Notes: a model not told the origin generated them from the letters alone. Positions 46,716 through 55,411 are shown, numbered from the stretch's first letter. The stretch is DNA of 64,000 bases from Verrucomicrobiota bacterium JB022 (GCA_030673845.1 JAUTCQ010000017.1:310001-374000); one strand, 5' to 3'. Program-made: numbers and translations.

Positions 46716-48169
46716 GGCGTGGCTCCTTTTCGGGCCAGCAGCTCACGCCACGCTTTCAGCTCGGCCCGCGCCCGAGGGCTGCGCAAGAGCCAGGCTGCAA
46801 GTAACCCACCCGCGAGTAAGGTGCTCAAAACCAGTTGGTAAAGGTCGGGGAAATCCGTGGCCTGCTCGACCAAGGCAAAAACCGCGCCCACCACCGCCGC
46901 GCACAAGGTTGGAGCGATCATGCGCTTCCAGCCCGCCTCGGGCGCGTGAGGGCGTAACCGCGCCAGCATGCGGTGCAGCCGGGCCAGCATCAGCGCAAAA
47001 CAACCCGCGCTGTAGCCTGCGACCAGCGCCAGCGGCGAGTGCAGCGCACCGAGCCCGATCAGCGCAAAAACGACTGCCGCCTGGACGAGCGCCCAGTTAC
47101 GTGTGCGGCGGGTCGCTCCTTGGGCGAGGTCGAGCCACATGCAGGCATACCAGAAGAGGAAGCCCGTCGCCGCGAGGGTCAGCAGTTGCAGATAGGGCAA
47201 GCCGACCGACCAACCGGGCCCGAGCGCCACGCGGATCACGCTTTCGCCCGCCGCCAGCACCACAGCCACGACCGGCAGCCATAGCCAGGCGAGCACCTGC
47301 AGCAGGCGCAAAAAGTAACGGGCCTGCCGAGGCGGGTAGCTCTGCAGGCGACTGAGCGAGGCGTGCGAAACCTCACCGACTGCGATGCGCAGGTTGCGAG
47401 TCGGCATCTCCACCAGCGTAAACATGCGGTTGTAGATACCGAGTAGCGCGGCAGGAGCGATGGCGCCGAGCAAAAACTGATCGAGCCGCAAGGTATGCAC
47501 GCTCACCAGCCGCTGCACGAGCAAGTCGCGCGTATAGCGGCCAAACACCTCCGGCAGCGGGGCCCAGCTCCAGCGGAAGGGGTCGCGCCGTTGGCAGGCC
47601 AGCAGCCATATGGTCAGGAAGGCCTCGCGCGCCACATGCATTACGATCAGCGCCGCCATGCCATAGCCCCGCCACGCGACCAAAACCGACATACCCACCC
47701 CAAAGGCCATGGCGACAGTCAAGGCCACGTTCAGCTCTGTAAAGCGCATCTGGCGGCGCCAGCGGGCCTGTGGCTGGAGATTGAGGCCGCCGACCAGAAA
47801 GAGGAGCGACAGCCCCAGGGCGGGTGCGACGAAGCCCGGCTCCCCGTAGAGCAGCTCCAGCAACGGCCCGGTCAGTGCCATCAGGCCCGCAAACCCGAGC
47901 CCGAGCGCCGCCGTGCGCCAAAAAAGGCTGCGAAAGGTCTCGGCGGCTACTTCGGGCACCTGCACCACCGCCTCCAGCCAGCCAAAGCTGCGCAGGTTAT
48001 CCAGAAAGATGACCACGCTCCAGAGCAGCGCGAAGTGGCCGAACACCGCCGGCTCGACGAGGCGGGCGAGGACCATGATGCCCGCAATGGTGGTCAGCGC
48101 GCGCAGGGCCTGCCCGACCACGGCGGCCGCCATTGCCTGCCGGTTGCTCTGGGCAGGTTCGGCGCTCAC
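46712..48169 (-). CDS. polysaccharide flippase (Wzx-like, MOP superfamily)
   Basis: A 485-residue membrane protein with about 12-14 hydrophobic helices. It begins with a short cytoplasmic tail and GQALRALTTIAGIMVLARLV, a common flippase start; FLDNLRSFGWLEAVVQ and LGIYNRMFTLVEMPTRNLRI are typical of the lipopolysaccharide-exporter/Wzx group. It would move undecaprenyl-linked oligosaccharide across the inner membrane. It forms an operon with the ligase/polymerase gene and diverges from a glycosyltransferase gene. Confidence 0.82.
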   Translation of the reverse strand: MSAEPAQSNRQAMAAAVVGQALRALTTIAGIMVLARLVEPAVFGHFALLWSVVIFLDNLRSFGWLEAVVQVPEVAAETFRSLFWRTAALGLGFAGLMALTGPLLELLYGEPGFVAPALGLSLLFLVGGLNLQPQARWRRQMRFTELNVALTVAMAFGVGMSVLVAWRGYGMAALIVMHVAREAFLTIWLLACQRRDPFRWSWAPLPEVFGRYTRDLLVQRLVSVHTLRLDQFLLGAIAPAALLGIYNRMFTLVEMPTRNLRIAVGEVSHASLSRLQSYPPRQARYFLRLLQVLAWLWLPVVAVVLAAGESVIRVALGPGWSVGLPYLQLLTLAATGFLFWYACMWLDLAQGATRRTRNWALVQAAVVFALIGLGALHSPLALVAGYSAGCFALMLARLHRMLARLRPHAPEAGWKRMIAPTLCAAVVGAVFALVEQATDFPDLYQLVLSTLLAGGLLAAWLLRSPRARAELKAWRELLARKGATP

Positions 48170-48269
48170 GGTTGCAGGCGGGCGGGCACAGGGTGCATGG
48201 AGAAAGCGGCGACCATCTGGCCACGCATTTTGTTGCGGGGGGCAGGCGATTCAACCTCAATTAGCGGCG

Positions 48270-49160
48270 GTGTCGGCCTCGCCTCGCTTCAGTATCATCC
48301 TGCCCACTCGCGCCCGTCACGGCACGTTGGGCCGGGCCTTGGCCAGCCTGTGGGCGCAGACGTATCCGGATTTTGAGGTCATCCTGGTGGATGCGAACGA
48401 TCCTGACGAGCGGGTGCGGCAAGTGCCCGCGCTTCAGCCGTTGCTGGCCGACCCCCGGCTGCGGGTGATCGAGATGCCCGTCGCCTCGCCTTCCGGAGTC
48501 TCGCGCAATGCCGCGCTGCGGGTGGCCCGGGGCGAGTGGATCGTATACCAGGACGACGACGATGCGGCTCGCCCCGACCGTCTGGCGCGTCTGGTTGAGC
48601 GGATCGAGCGTGAGCCTGATTGCCCGCTCTTGCTGGCAGGGCTGTGTTATCACCTACGGGAGCGGCGGCGGCTGGTCCAGTGCGATCGAGAGGTGCTGAC
48701 GGGTGACGAGCGGTGGACGGTCGCCTTCCCCTCCACGCTCACCTTTTGCCATCGGCGAGAAGGTGCGCCCGTCTTCCCGGAAGAATTTCGCGGCGGGGAA
48801 GACAACTACTTCTATGCGTCCATGCTGGCCTGTTGGCAGCCCGCCAAGGTGCCGGTCGTAAATGTGCCGCTGGTCGACGTCTACCCACAGCCGAGCCCGC
48901 ATCTGGTGGCCAAGCAGCGGGGGCTGGTGCGCACGTGGCGCTGCCTGTTGCGAGACTTCCGGGCGCAGATGCCGCCCCGCGTGCGCCGCCACTTTGTACT
49001 GCACACGGTTTTGAGCCGCTATAAGTATTGCCGTCTCGACTACGGGTTTGCCCGCTACGGCGCGGCTTACCTGCGGCAGGCTGGTCTGCGCGGCGGGCGC
49101 TACCTGCTCAATATCCTGCTCGCCCGGTCGGAGTGGGGCCGCCGTCGGGCCGTTTCGTAG
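48270..49160 (+). CDS. family 2 glycosyltransferase
   Basis: A protein of about 296 residues. FSIILPTRARHGTLGRAL is the start of a GT-A (GT2) fold, followed by DFEVILVDANDPD and the metal and nucleotide site WIVYQDDDDAARPDRL. GGEDNYFYASMLAC later gives the ED motif of the acceptor side. No ATG lies near the start of the domain; GTG at 48270, a few residues before the first strand, is the likely start. It would add one sugar to a surface polysaccharide with the flippase and ligase encoded in the opposite direction. Confidence 0.85.
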   Translation: MSASPRFSIILPTRARHGTLGRALASLWAQTYPDFEVILVDANDPDERVRQVPALQPLLADPRLRVIEMPVASPSGVSRNAALRVARGEWIVYQDDDDAARPDRLARLVERIEREPDCPLLLAGLCYHLRERRRLVQCDREVLTGDERWTVAFPSTLTFCHRREGAPVFPEEFRGGEDNYFYASMLACWQPAKVPVVNVPLVDVYPQPSPHLVAKQRGLVRTWRCLLRDFRAQMPPRVRRHFVLHTVLSRYKYCRLDYGFARYGAAYLRQAGLRGGRYLLNILLARSEWGRRRAVS

Positions 49161-49165
49161 TTTTG

Positions 49166-49621
49166 CTAGTAGTTGCTGACCAACATGCTGACGGGCTTCA
49201 GCGTGTAGTATTTCACCGGCTGGCCGTTTTTCAGGCCGGGCTCGAAGCGGTATTGGCGGCAGGCCTTCAACAACATCCCGTGGGCTTGATTGGAGTTGGC
49301 CTGCACAACTTGTGCGTTGATCACGTTGCCCTCTTCGTCCACGTAGAGCAATACGTGGTAGACGAAGGTGTTTTCGCCAAAATACTTCGACCAGATGGCG
49401 CGGCTGAACTGTTTCCACGCCGTGCTGTGCCGCACCTCGTCCTCGTTCAGCAAGGCCGGCTGGTTGTCCAGCTCCTCATAAGGCATCACCGTATTCGGCA
49501 CGGCAATCTCCTGCTGGAAGACCATCTCTTCCCCCGGTGCGTGTGCGGGGGTGGTCCCACAACCGGCAAGGCCAAGGCCGGTCAACAAGGCAAGGAGCAA
49601 GGCGTGGAGGGTGGCGCGCAT
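49166..49621 (-). CDS. TonB-C-like lipoprotein, paralogue 1
   Basis: A 151-residue protein with a lipoprotein signal (LLTGLGLAGCGTT, lipobox LAGC). The part from residue 85 on resembles the C-terminal domain of TonB: YHVLLYVDEEGNVINAQVV, then LLKACRQYRFEPGLKNGQPV. It lacks the long membrane-spanning and Pro-rich part of true TonB. It is clearly related to the next gene upstream. A periplasmic role at the outer membrane is likely; the partner is unknown. Confidence 0.7.
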   Translation of the reverse strand: MRATLHALLLALLTGLGLAGCGTTPAHAPGEEMVFQQEIAVPNTVMPYEELDNQPALLNEDEVRHSTAWKQFSRAIWSKYFGENTFVYHVLLYVDEEGNVINAQVVQANSNQAHGMLLKACRQYRFEPGLKNGQPVKYYTLKPVSMLVSNY

Positions 49622-49628
49622 CGGTGGC

Positions 49629-50120
49629 TTAGTCGAACGATTCGGGGACGGGCGGCTGGTAGTTGGGCCGGAAGCTGACCGTCATCGAAATACGATCGTT
49701 GTAGAAAAACTTGGTCGGCTGGCCGTTGAGCGTGCCCGGGGTGAACTGGAACTGCTTGCAGGCATCGATCAGCTCCTTGTGCCCAAAGCCGGAGTTGGCC
49801 TCCTGGATTTGCGCATCGTAGACGTGCCCGCTTTCGTCGACAAAGATCACGACCTTGTAGTCGTAGGTGTATTCGCCAAAGAAGAGGCGCCCGATGGTGC
49901 GGCCAAAGCGGTCCCACTCTTCGCTTTGGCGGGCCTGCTCCGCATTGATGGGCTGCGGGATCACATCGAGCTTGCCAGCGGGAATGACGTCGGCCGGGAC
50001 GGGTACGATCTCTTGGAACACCATTTCGGCCGTAGGCGGATTGCCGCCGCCAGGCACGGTTTCGCAGCCCGTGAGGCTCAAACCCAGCAGCGCAAATAGA
50101 CTCAACCAACGTAAGGACAT
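49629..50120 (-). CDS. TonB-C-like lipoprotein, paralogue 2
   Basis: A 163-residue protein with lipobox LTGC (SLFALLGLSLTGCETV). It shares with its neighbour the EMVFQEI.PVP start, YDYKVVIFVDESGHVYDAQI, and ACKQFQFTPGTLNGQPTKF, the TonB C-terminal strand-helix-strand pattern. The start is taken at MSLRWLS, which has a weak AAGGA in front. The genes are 7 bases apart and co-directional, consistent with tandem duplication. Confidence 0.7.
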   Translation of the reverse strand: MSLRWLSLFALLGLSLTGCETVPGGGNPPTAEMVFQEIVPVPADVIPAGKLDVIPQPINAEQARQSEEWDRFGRTIGRLFFGEYTYDYKVVIFVDESGHVYDAQIQEANSGFGHKELIDACKQFQFTPGTLNGQPTKFFYNDRISMTVSFRPNYQPPVPESFD

Positions 50121-50243
50121 TTCCTTGGTTTGTTTTCCCACTACAAGAACGGCAAGGATAAAGACGGCTCATTTACGAGGGCAGGCGTAGGTTGCTTATA
50201 ATGCGAAGTTTTGGTAGACAAAGTTTTTCGCCCGCCTCCGCCT

Positions 50244-50663
50244 ATGAAGCCTGACCAGAAACCGCTGATCCTTGGCCCTCAGGAAGGCCGCCGTTATGCC
50301 TGCGGCCCGATGACCGCCGTTTTCAAAGCCGATGGCGACGAGACAGACGGGCGTTACAGCGTCTCCGAATGGACGGTGGCCCCGCACAGCCCCGGGCCGG
50401 GCCCCCATACGCACGACGAAAATGAGGAGCTGTTCCTCGTCACCGAAGGCACGCTTGCCATCCTGGTGGGGGAGGATTGGATCGACGCCCCGCGCGGCTC
50501 GTTTATCCGCATCCCTGCCGGAACGGTGCACGATTTTGAAAACCGTAGCGATATGCCCGCTACGCTCTTCAATGTCTACCTGCCGGGGGCTTTCGAGCCC
50601 ATGATGCCGGCGATTGTGGAATGGTTCGCCGCGCAGGAACGCGGCGAACCTCAAAAAGCCTAG
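50244..50663 (+). CDS. cupin domain protein
   Basis: A protein of about 139 residues. GPGPHTHDENEELFLVTEG is cupin motif 1 (His, His, Glu metal ligands) and SFIRIPAGTVHDFENRSD is motif 2 (His). These residues would bind one divalent metal. Cupins of this size include isomerases, dioxygenases and sugar-binding proteins, and no substrate is evident. The stop overlaps that of the convergent rpiB by four bases. A TTG start at 50211 would add 11 residues. Confidence 0.85.
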   Translation: MKPDQKPLILGPQEGRRYACGPMTAVFKADGDETDGRYSVSEWTVAPHSPGPGPHTHDENEELFLVTEGTLAILVGEDWIDAPRGSFIRIPAGTVHDFENRSDMPATLFNVYLPGAFEPMMPAIVEWFAAQERGEPQKA

Positions 50664-51100
50664 CGTTGCTCGACTTGGTGGACCTTGTTGATCCGGGTAA
50701 CGTGGCGGCCACCTTCGAACTCGGTATCGAGCCAGGTGTCGATGATCTGCGGCACGATCTCCGCAGGCATCATGCGGCCACCAAGGGCGATGACATTGGC
50801 GTTGTTGTGCAGCTTCGTCAGCCGGGCGCTTTCGACGTTCCAGCAGACGCCGCAACGCACGCCCTTGACTTTGTTGGCGGCGATGGCCTCACCGTTTCCG
50901 CTGCCGCCAAAGACGACCGCGCCGTCGCTCTCGCCCTTCACGACCGTCTCGGCCGCCGGCACCACGAAGTCCGCATAATCCACGGACTCCTCGCTGTTGG
51001 TGCCGAAGTCGATCACTTCGATGCCACGGCTCTGGAGGTGAGCCTTGACGATTTCCTTGAACCGGTAGCCGGCGTGGTCTGTGCCCAACGCGATTTTCAT
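50660..51100 (-). CDS. rpiB: ribose-5-phosphate isomerase B
   Basis: A 146-residue RpiB/LacAB family isomerase acting on ribose 5-phosphate in the pentose phosphate pathway. The N-terminal MKIALGTDHAGYRFK and phosphate-binding GRHVTRINKV fit. The active-site loop is FGGSGNGEAIAANKVKG: the Cys of the E. coli type is absent and the GSGNGE sequence matches the type known from mycobacteria, in which Glu is the base. LHNNANVIALGGRM is conserved. Confidence 0.92.
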   Translation of the reverse strand: MKIALGTDHAGYRFKEIVKAHLQSRGIEVIDFGTNSEESVDYADFVVPAAETVVKGESDGAVVFGGSGNGEAIAANKVKGVRCGVCWNVESARLTKLHNNANVIALGGRMMPAEIVPQIIDTWLDTEFEGGRHVTRINKVHQVEQR

Positions 51101-51214
51101 CGCCAACAAGACTCACAACTTGCCGCCCCGGAGCAAGCCGATTGTGCGGTCAGGGCCGCTTCTTCTCCATCGAGACAACCTGTCGCTGGCCGTCGCTTTT
51201 CTGATTCCTTCAAC

Positions 51215-51604
51215 TCACTGAAGCGGGGGAAGCTCCGCTTCAGGCCATGGTCCGTTGATGAAATACACCTGCTTGGTCTGAGCGTGGACCCAAACCAAAC
51301 CCATGTAGTCGAATGGTGGACGCGCCAATATTACCGACCAGACCGGATCTCGCCTATCTCCAAAGTCTTGTACGTCGTATCCCAGCCTAAAATAGTTTAC
51401 TCGGGCGACCTTTACTTCCGGGTCAAAATTATCGGCCAGCCTTGTCTTGTAGACCTCCAGCGCTGCCTGACCAGCCTCCTCTTCGGAAATTGAGAATACC
51501 TCTTCAGGCCGAGGGCGCATTCTCAAGTCTTGGCTATTCAGTAAATGAAGCAGGACCAGAGAAAACAGAAGCAGCGAAAGCCTTCGAATACCTGCACGCT
51601 TCAT
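51215..51604 (-). CDS. small exported protein, paralogue A
   Basis: A 129-residue protein with signal peptide (RRLSLLLFSLVLLHLLNSQ). The C-terminal part DPVWSVILARPPFDYMGLVW followed by VHAQTKQVYFINGPW is shared with the next gene upstream. The W-x-V strand and the V-x-x-x-T-x-x-V-Y-F-turn recall PepSY-type domains, but only loosely. Its start overlaps the stop of paralogue B by four bases. Function unknown. Confidence 0.6.
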   Translation of the reverse strand: MKRAGIRRLSLLLFSLVLLHLLNSQDLRMRPRPEEVFSISEEEAGQAALEVYKTRLADNFDPEVKVARVNYFRLGYDVQDFGDRRDPVWSVILARPPFDYMGLVWVHAQTKQVYFINGPWPEAELPPLQ

Positions 51605-51978
51605 CTGCTCGCCTCCGAGCCTTTGTTCAGGTCTACCCACGGCCCGTGAACAAAGTAAATTTCTCCAGTCTCCGTATGGACCCAGATCATTCCAAGGTAA
51701 TCTCCTAAAGACCGGCCAAAAGTAATGGTCCATATTGGGTCCCCTTTCTTGGCAAACCCGTCAACGTCGAAGCCCAATATGAAAATCTGAGCCTCTGATC
51801 CTAAGGTCTTAGGGCCTATGTTTGCTTTGGTGAGATACGCTTTCGTGGCGATGTTGCGAGCTTCGACTGCTGAGATAGGTGTCGGCGGTAAATCCCCCTC
51901 TTCTATTCCCAAATCTTGCGAACTGGTAAAATGAAAGAACCCAAGGGAGATCAGAACAAAAAGCAGGTGTTTGTTCAT
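51601..51978 (-). CDS. small exported protein, paralogue B
   Basis: A 125-residue protein with signal peptide MNKHLLFVLISLGFFHFTSS. AVEARNIATKAYLTK gives a helix, and DPIWTITFGRSLGDYLGMIW followed by VHTETGEIYFVHGPW matches paralogue A. The helix-plus-strands plan is PepSY-like in outline. It begins 10 bases after hemB on the same strand and could be transcribed with it. Base composition is lower in GC than in neighbouring genes, which may mean later arrival. Confidence 0.6.
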   Translation of the reverse strand: MNKHLLFVLISLGFFHFTSSQDLGIEEGDLPPTPISAVEARNIATKAYLTKANIGPKTLGSEAQIFILGFDVDGFAKKGDPIWTITFGRSLGDYLGMIWVHTETGEIYFVHGPWVDLNKGSEASR

Positions 51979-51988
51979 CCCCCCCTCC

Positions 51989-53059
51989 TCAAATCCCGCC
52001 GCTTTGCTCGAAGATAGGGGCGACGTTGCGTTCGTCGCCGTGCTTGAGGCTGTGGGCGACGTCGCGGGCGAAGTAAGTGAGGATCATGTCGGCGCCGGCG
52101 CGCTTGATCGCCAGCAGGCTTTCGTCGCGGGTGCGCTTGAGATCGAGCCAGCCGAGCTGAGAGGCGGCCATGATCTGGGCATATTCGCCGCTCACCTGAT
52201 AGGCGGCCACCGGCAGGTCCACGGCGTCGCGTGTCTGGCGGATGATGTCGAGGTAGGCACCCGCGGGCTTCACCATCACCGCGTCGGCCCCTTCCATCAC
52301 GTCCAGCTCCACTTCGAGGGCGGCTTCGCGGGCGTTGGCGGGGTCGAGCTGGTAGGTGTGCTTGCCGAGCAAGGTCGTGCCGGCGGCCTGCGCACTGCCC
52401 ACCGCATCGCGGAAGGGCCCGTAGTAGGCGCTGTTAAACTTGGCGCTGTAGGCGATGATACCCGTGTTGGTGTAGCCCGCCTCGTCGAGGGCTTCGCGGA
52501 TCACGGCGATCCGGCCGTCCATCATGTCGCTGGGGGCGACAAAATCCACACCGGCCTCGGCTTGCAGCACGGCCATGCGCGCGAGGCGCTCAAGCGTCAG
52601 GTCGTTGTCGACATCGCTGCCGTCGGCGGTCAGCACGCCGTCGTGGCCGTGGGTGGTGTAGGGGTCGAGCGCGACGTCGGTGATCACGCACAGCTCCGGC
52701 ACGGCCTGCTTGATCGCGCGGACGGCCCGCAGCACGAGCGTTTCCCGGTTCAGGGCCTCATCGCCCGTCGGGTTCTTGAGCGAGCTGTCGAGCTTGGGAA
52801 AGAGGGCCACCCCGCGGATGCCGAGCTGGGCCAGCTGCAGGCACTCGCGCACCAACTGGCGGATGGGCCAACGCTGCTGCCCGGGCATCGACTGGATCGG
52901 CTCCGGCGCGCCGTCTCCCTCGATCACGAACAATGGCATGATCAGGTCGTCGGCGGTCACGCGCGTTTCCTGCACCATCGCACGGATGGCGGGGGTGCGG
53001 CGGAGGCGGCGCGGGCGGTGGGTCAGTCGGTAGCCAGGGAGGGTAGGGCCTTCGGACAT
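51989..53059 (-). CDS. hemB: porphobilinogen synthase (delta-aminolevulinate dehydratase)
   Basis: A 356-residue HemB that condenses two 5-aminolevulinate molecules for haem synthesis. The Schiff-base lysines are in IIAYSAKFNSAYYGPFRDA and ADAVMVKPAGAYLD. In the metal region, DVALDPYTTHGHDGV, Asp replaces the three Cys of zinc enzymes, which marks the magnesium-type enzyme. The start is at the ATG of SEGPTLPGYR; a TTG three codons upstream is less likely. It diverges from the NADH dehydrogenase gene. Confidence 0.95.
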   Translation of the reverse strand: MSEGPTLPGYRLTHRPRRLRRTPAIRAMVQETRVTADDLIMPLFVIEGDGAPEPIQSMPGQQRWPIRQLVRECLQLAQLGIRGVALFPKLDSSLKNPTGDEALNRETLVLRAVRAIKQAVPELCVITDVALDPYTTHGHDGVLTADGSDVDNDLTLERLARMAVLQAEAGVDFVAPSDMMDGRIAVIREALDEAGYTNTGIIAYSAKFNSAYYGPFRDAVGSAQAAGTTLLGKHTYQLDPANAREAALEVELDVMEGADAVMVKPAGAYLDIIRQTRDAVDLPVAAYQVSGEYAQIMAASQLGWLDLKRTRDESLLAIKRAGADMILTYFARDVAHSLKHGDERNVAPIFEQSGGI

Positions 53060-53181
53060 GGTAGACAATCTGGACTACCCGGGGCGTCGAGGCAAGGCCG
53101 CAGCTTGCCTTTGATCTGGGCCCTCCAGAGAATTTGAGACAGCGTTGCATTTACGCCCGATCCAAGCATGGTACCTTTACC

Positions 53182-54582
53182 ATGGCTGATAACATGCATC
53201 AGGCGGAGACTCACCGGCCACGCATCGTGGTCCTCGGAGCCGGCTTCGGCGGGCTCACTTTCGCCCAGAATTTTGACGACTCTCAAGCGGACGTGGTCGT
53301 GGTAGACCGCCAAAACCACCACCTCTTCCAGCCGCTGCTCTACCAGGTTGCCACGGCTGGGCTCTCCGCGCCCGAGATCGCCAAGCCCATCCGCCAGATC
53401 CTCCGGCAAAAGCGCCACACCACTGTGCTGATGGATGAAGCGGTCGACCTCGACCTGACGCGCCGCGAGATCCAGTTGCGCGACCGCCCGCAGCCGCTGC
53501 CCTACGATTACCTCGTGCTGGCCGTCGGCGCGCGCACCAACTATTTTGGCAACGACCAGTGGGAGCAGTTCGCGCCCGGCCTCAAGAGCCTCGACGATGC
53601 CACCCGCCTGCGTCACAACCTGCTGCTCGCCTTCGAGGAGGCGGAAAATACCGACGATCCCGAGCTGCGCGAGCGCCTGCTGACCTTCGTGGTCGTGGGT
53701 GGCGGCCCGACCGGAGTCGAGATGGCGGGGGCGATTGCCGAGCTTGCCCGCCACGTGCTCGACCGCGACTTCAAGCGCGTGGACCTCAAGGCGGCCAAGG
53801 TGATCCTCGTGGAGGGCATGGACCGCGTGCTGCCGCCCTTCCCGCAAAAGCTTTCCGAAAGCGCCCGCCGTCAACTGGAGGAAATGGGCGTCGAAGTCAT
53901 TACCGGCGAATTGGCCAAAGACATCCGCAAGGGGGAGATCGAGCTGCCCAGCCGCACGATCAAGGCCGAAAACATCATCTGGACCGCCGGGGTGAAGGCG
54001 AGCGCGCTGCTCGATCAATTGCCCGTGGAAAAAGACCGTGGCGGCCGTATCATGGTCAAGCCCGACTGCTCACTGCCCGGCTTCGACCACGTCTTTGCGC
54101 TCGGCGACATCATCAACCTAAAGGACACCAAAGGCCGTCAGGTGCCCGGCATTGCTCCCGGTGCCATGCAGACGGGCGAATACGTGGCCAAGCTGATCGG
54201 CGAAGAGCTGAAGGCACAGGCCGCCCACCAGAAGCTGCCCGAGCGCAAGCCCTTTACCTACTGGGACAAGGGCAACATGGCCACGATCGGCAAAAAGCGG
54301 GCCGTGGCGCAGGTGGGCAAGCTGGAGTTTGGCGGCTTTTTCGCCTGGCTCGGTTGGCTGTTTATCCACCTGATGTTCCTGATCGGCTTCCGCAACAAGC
54401 TGGCCGTGCTCCTGCAGTGGGCCTACGCCTACATTCGAGACAAGCGTGGCGCGCGGGTCATCACCAACATGGACGGCTCCTTCCTCTTCAAGAACGAGAA
54501 GGCGCAACCCGTCCACCGGGCTCTGCTCCGGCGCGGCCGCTCCCACTCCGTCGCCCAGACGGTGGCAGGCGGCAAGCAGTAA
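53182..54582 (+). CDS. ndh: type II NADH dehydrogenase (NDH-2), NAD(P)/FAD-dependent
   Basis: A protein of about 466 residues. RIVVLGAGFGGLTFAQ is the FAD dinucleotide fold, YQVATAGLSAPEIAKPIR is the conserved NDH-2 segment, VVVGGGPTGVEMAGAIAEL is the NADH fold, and VFALGDIINL is the FAD-binding C-terminal motif. The hydrophobic FFAWLGWLFIHLMFLIGFRN near the end is the membrane-contact helix. NDH-2 passes electrons from NADH to quinone without pumping protons. The first ATG of the frame that fits is at 53182; 53194 is possible. Confidence 0.9.
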   Translation: MADNMHQAETHRPRIVVLGAGFGGLTFAQNFDDSQADVVVVDRQNHHLFQPLLYQVATAGLSAPEIAKPIRQILRQKRHTTVLMDEAVDLDLTRREIQLRDRPQPLPYDYLVLAVGARTNYFGNDQWEQFAPGLKSLDDATRLRHNLLLAFEEAENTDDPELRERLLTFVVVGGGPTGVEMAGAIAELARHVLDRDFKRVDLKAAKVILVEGMDRVLPPFPQKLSESARRQLEEMGVEVITGELAKDIRKGEIELPSRTIKAENIIWTAGVKASALLDQLPVEKDRGGRIMVKPDCSLPGFDHVFALGDIINLKDTKGRQVPGIAPGAMQTGEYVAKLIGEELKAQAAHQKLPERKPFTYWDKGNMATIGKKRAVAQVGKLEFGGFFAWLGWLFIHLMFLIGFRNKLAVLLQWAYAYIRDKRGARVITNMDGSFLFKNEKAQPVHRALLRRGRSHSVAQTVAGGKQ

Positions 54583-54591
54583 TCTTATCTG

Positions 54592-54660
54592 GCCACGGAG
54601 CTACACGAATTTCCACGGATAACTCAGAGAATCCGTGTTTCATCCTGTAAATCCGTGGCT
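54592..54660. repeat. imperfect palindrome of CCACGGAT-type units
   Basis: GCCACGGAGCTACACGAATT followed by CCACGGAT forms the left arm; the right arm read on the minus strand is GCCACGGATTTACAGGATGA followed by AACACGGAT. The arms match at most positions. The units are the same as in the direct-repeat stretch at 13197-13228. It lies between ndh and the convergent cmk. Confidence 0.6.
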
Positions 54661-54669
54661 TGAATAGAA

Positions 54670-55350
54670 CTAACCCAGCTTCGCGGCGCGGGCGTCTTCG
54701 ATCAGGCCCGAGATTTGCGCGATCACCTCGTTGAGCGTAAAAGAGCCGGTGTCGATACGCTGGGCGTCGGCGGCGGGGACGAGCGGGGCCGTCTTGCGCT
54801 GCTGGTCGGCCTTGTCTCGGTCGCCAATGGCGTCCACCTGGCCCTCGGCGGCGCGGCGCTGGGCACGGGTGGATTCGTCGGCAAAAAGGAAGACCTTGAG
54901 GTCTGCATCCGGGAAAATCACGGTGCCGATGTCGCGGCCATCCATGATCAGGCCGTCGAAGCCACTGCGGCGGGCCTCTTCGGCCAGTCCGCGCTGATAG
55001 GCCTTCACCGCTTCGCGCACCTCGGGCAGGGCGGCGTAGCGGGAGACGAGGCTGTTCACTTCGTCGGCCCGCAACTCCTCCATCGTCGGCTGGCGACCGT
55101 TAACGGTCACGTTGGCCTCGCGGTCGTCGATACGGCAGCCCAGGGCCAGTTGCTCCAGCAGCGTAATCAAGTCCGGGCTGGCAATGGGGGCGACGGCGGC
55201 CTCCAGGCAGGCGAGCGTCAAGGCGCGGTAGTGCGTGCCGGTGTCGACGTGCAGCAGGTTGTGCAGCCGGGCGAGGCCGCGTGAAGTCGACGATTTGCCG
55301 GTCGCCGCGCCGCCGTCCAACGCGATGATCAGGAATTGCTCTTGCGCCAT
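54670..55350 (-). CDS. cmk: (d)CMP kinase
   Basis: A 226-residue nucleoside monophosphate kinase. The P-loop is ALDGGAATGKSSTSRGLA at residues 10-27; GLIMDGRDIGTVIFPDADLK is the conserved substrate segment, and STRAQRRAAEG lies in the lid. The start is set at MAQEQFLI, since the 25 codons upstream overlap the aroA end region and lack family character. It is the third gene of a tyrA-aroA-cmk block seen in many bacteria; rpsA often follows but does not here. Confidence 0.93.
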   Translation of the reverse strand: MAQEQFLIIALDGGAATGKSSTSRGLARLHNLLHVDTGTHYRALTLACLEAAVAPIASPDLITLLEQLALGCRIDDREANVTVNGRQPTMEELRADEVNSLVSRYAALPEVREAVKAYQRGLAEEARRSGFDGLIMDGRDIGTVIFPDADLKVFLFADESTRAQRRAAEGQVDAIGDRDKADQQRKTAPLVPAADAQRIDTGSFTLNEVIAQISGLIEDARAAKLG

Positions 55351-55411
55351 GTCCGAAAAGCTTGGGCGATTGGGAGGGCAGGGCAACGGCAAACGGCGCT
55401 GCCCTCGCCAC

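Noticed and set aside
48170-49160. A longer form of the glycosyltransferase starting at 47913
   Set aside because: The extra codons lie antisense to the flippase gene and lack any domain; the GTG just before the first strand is a better start.
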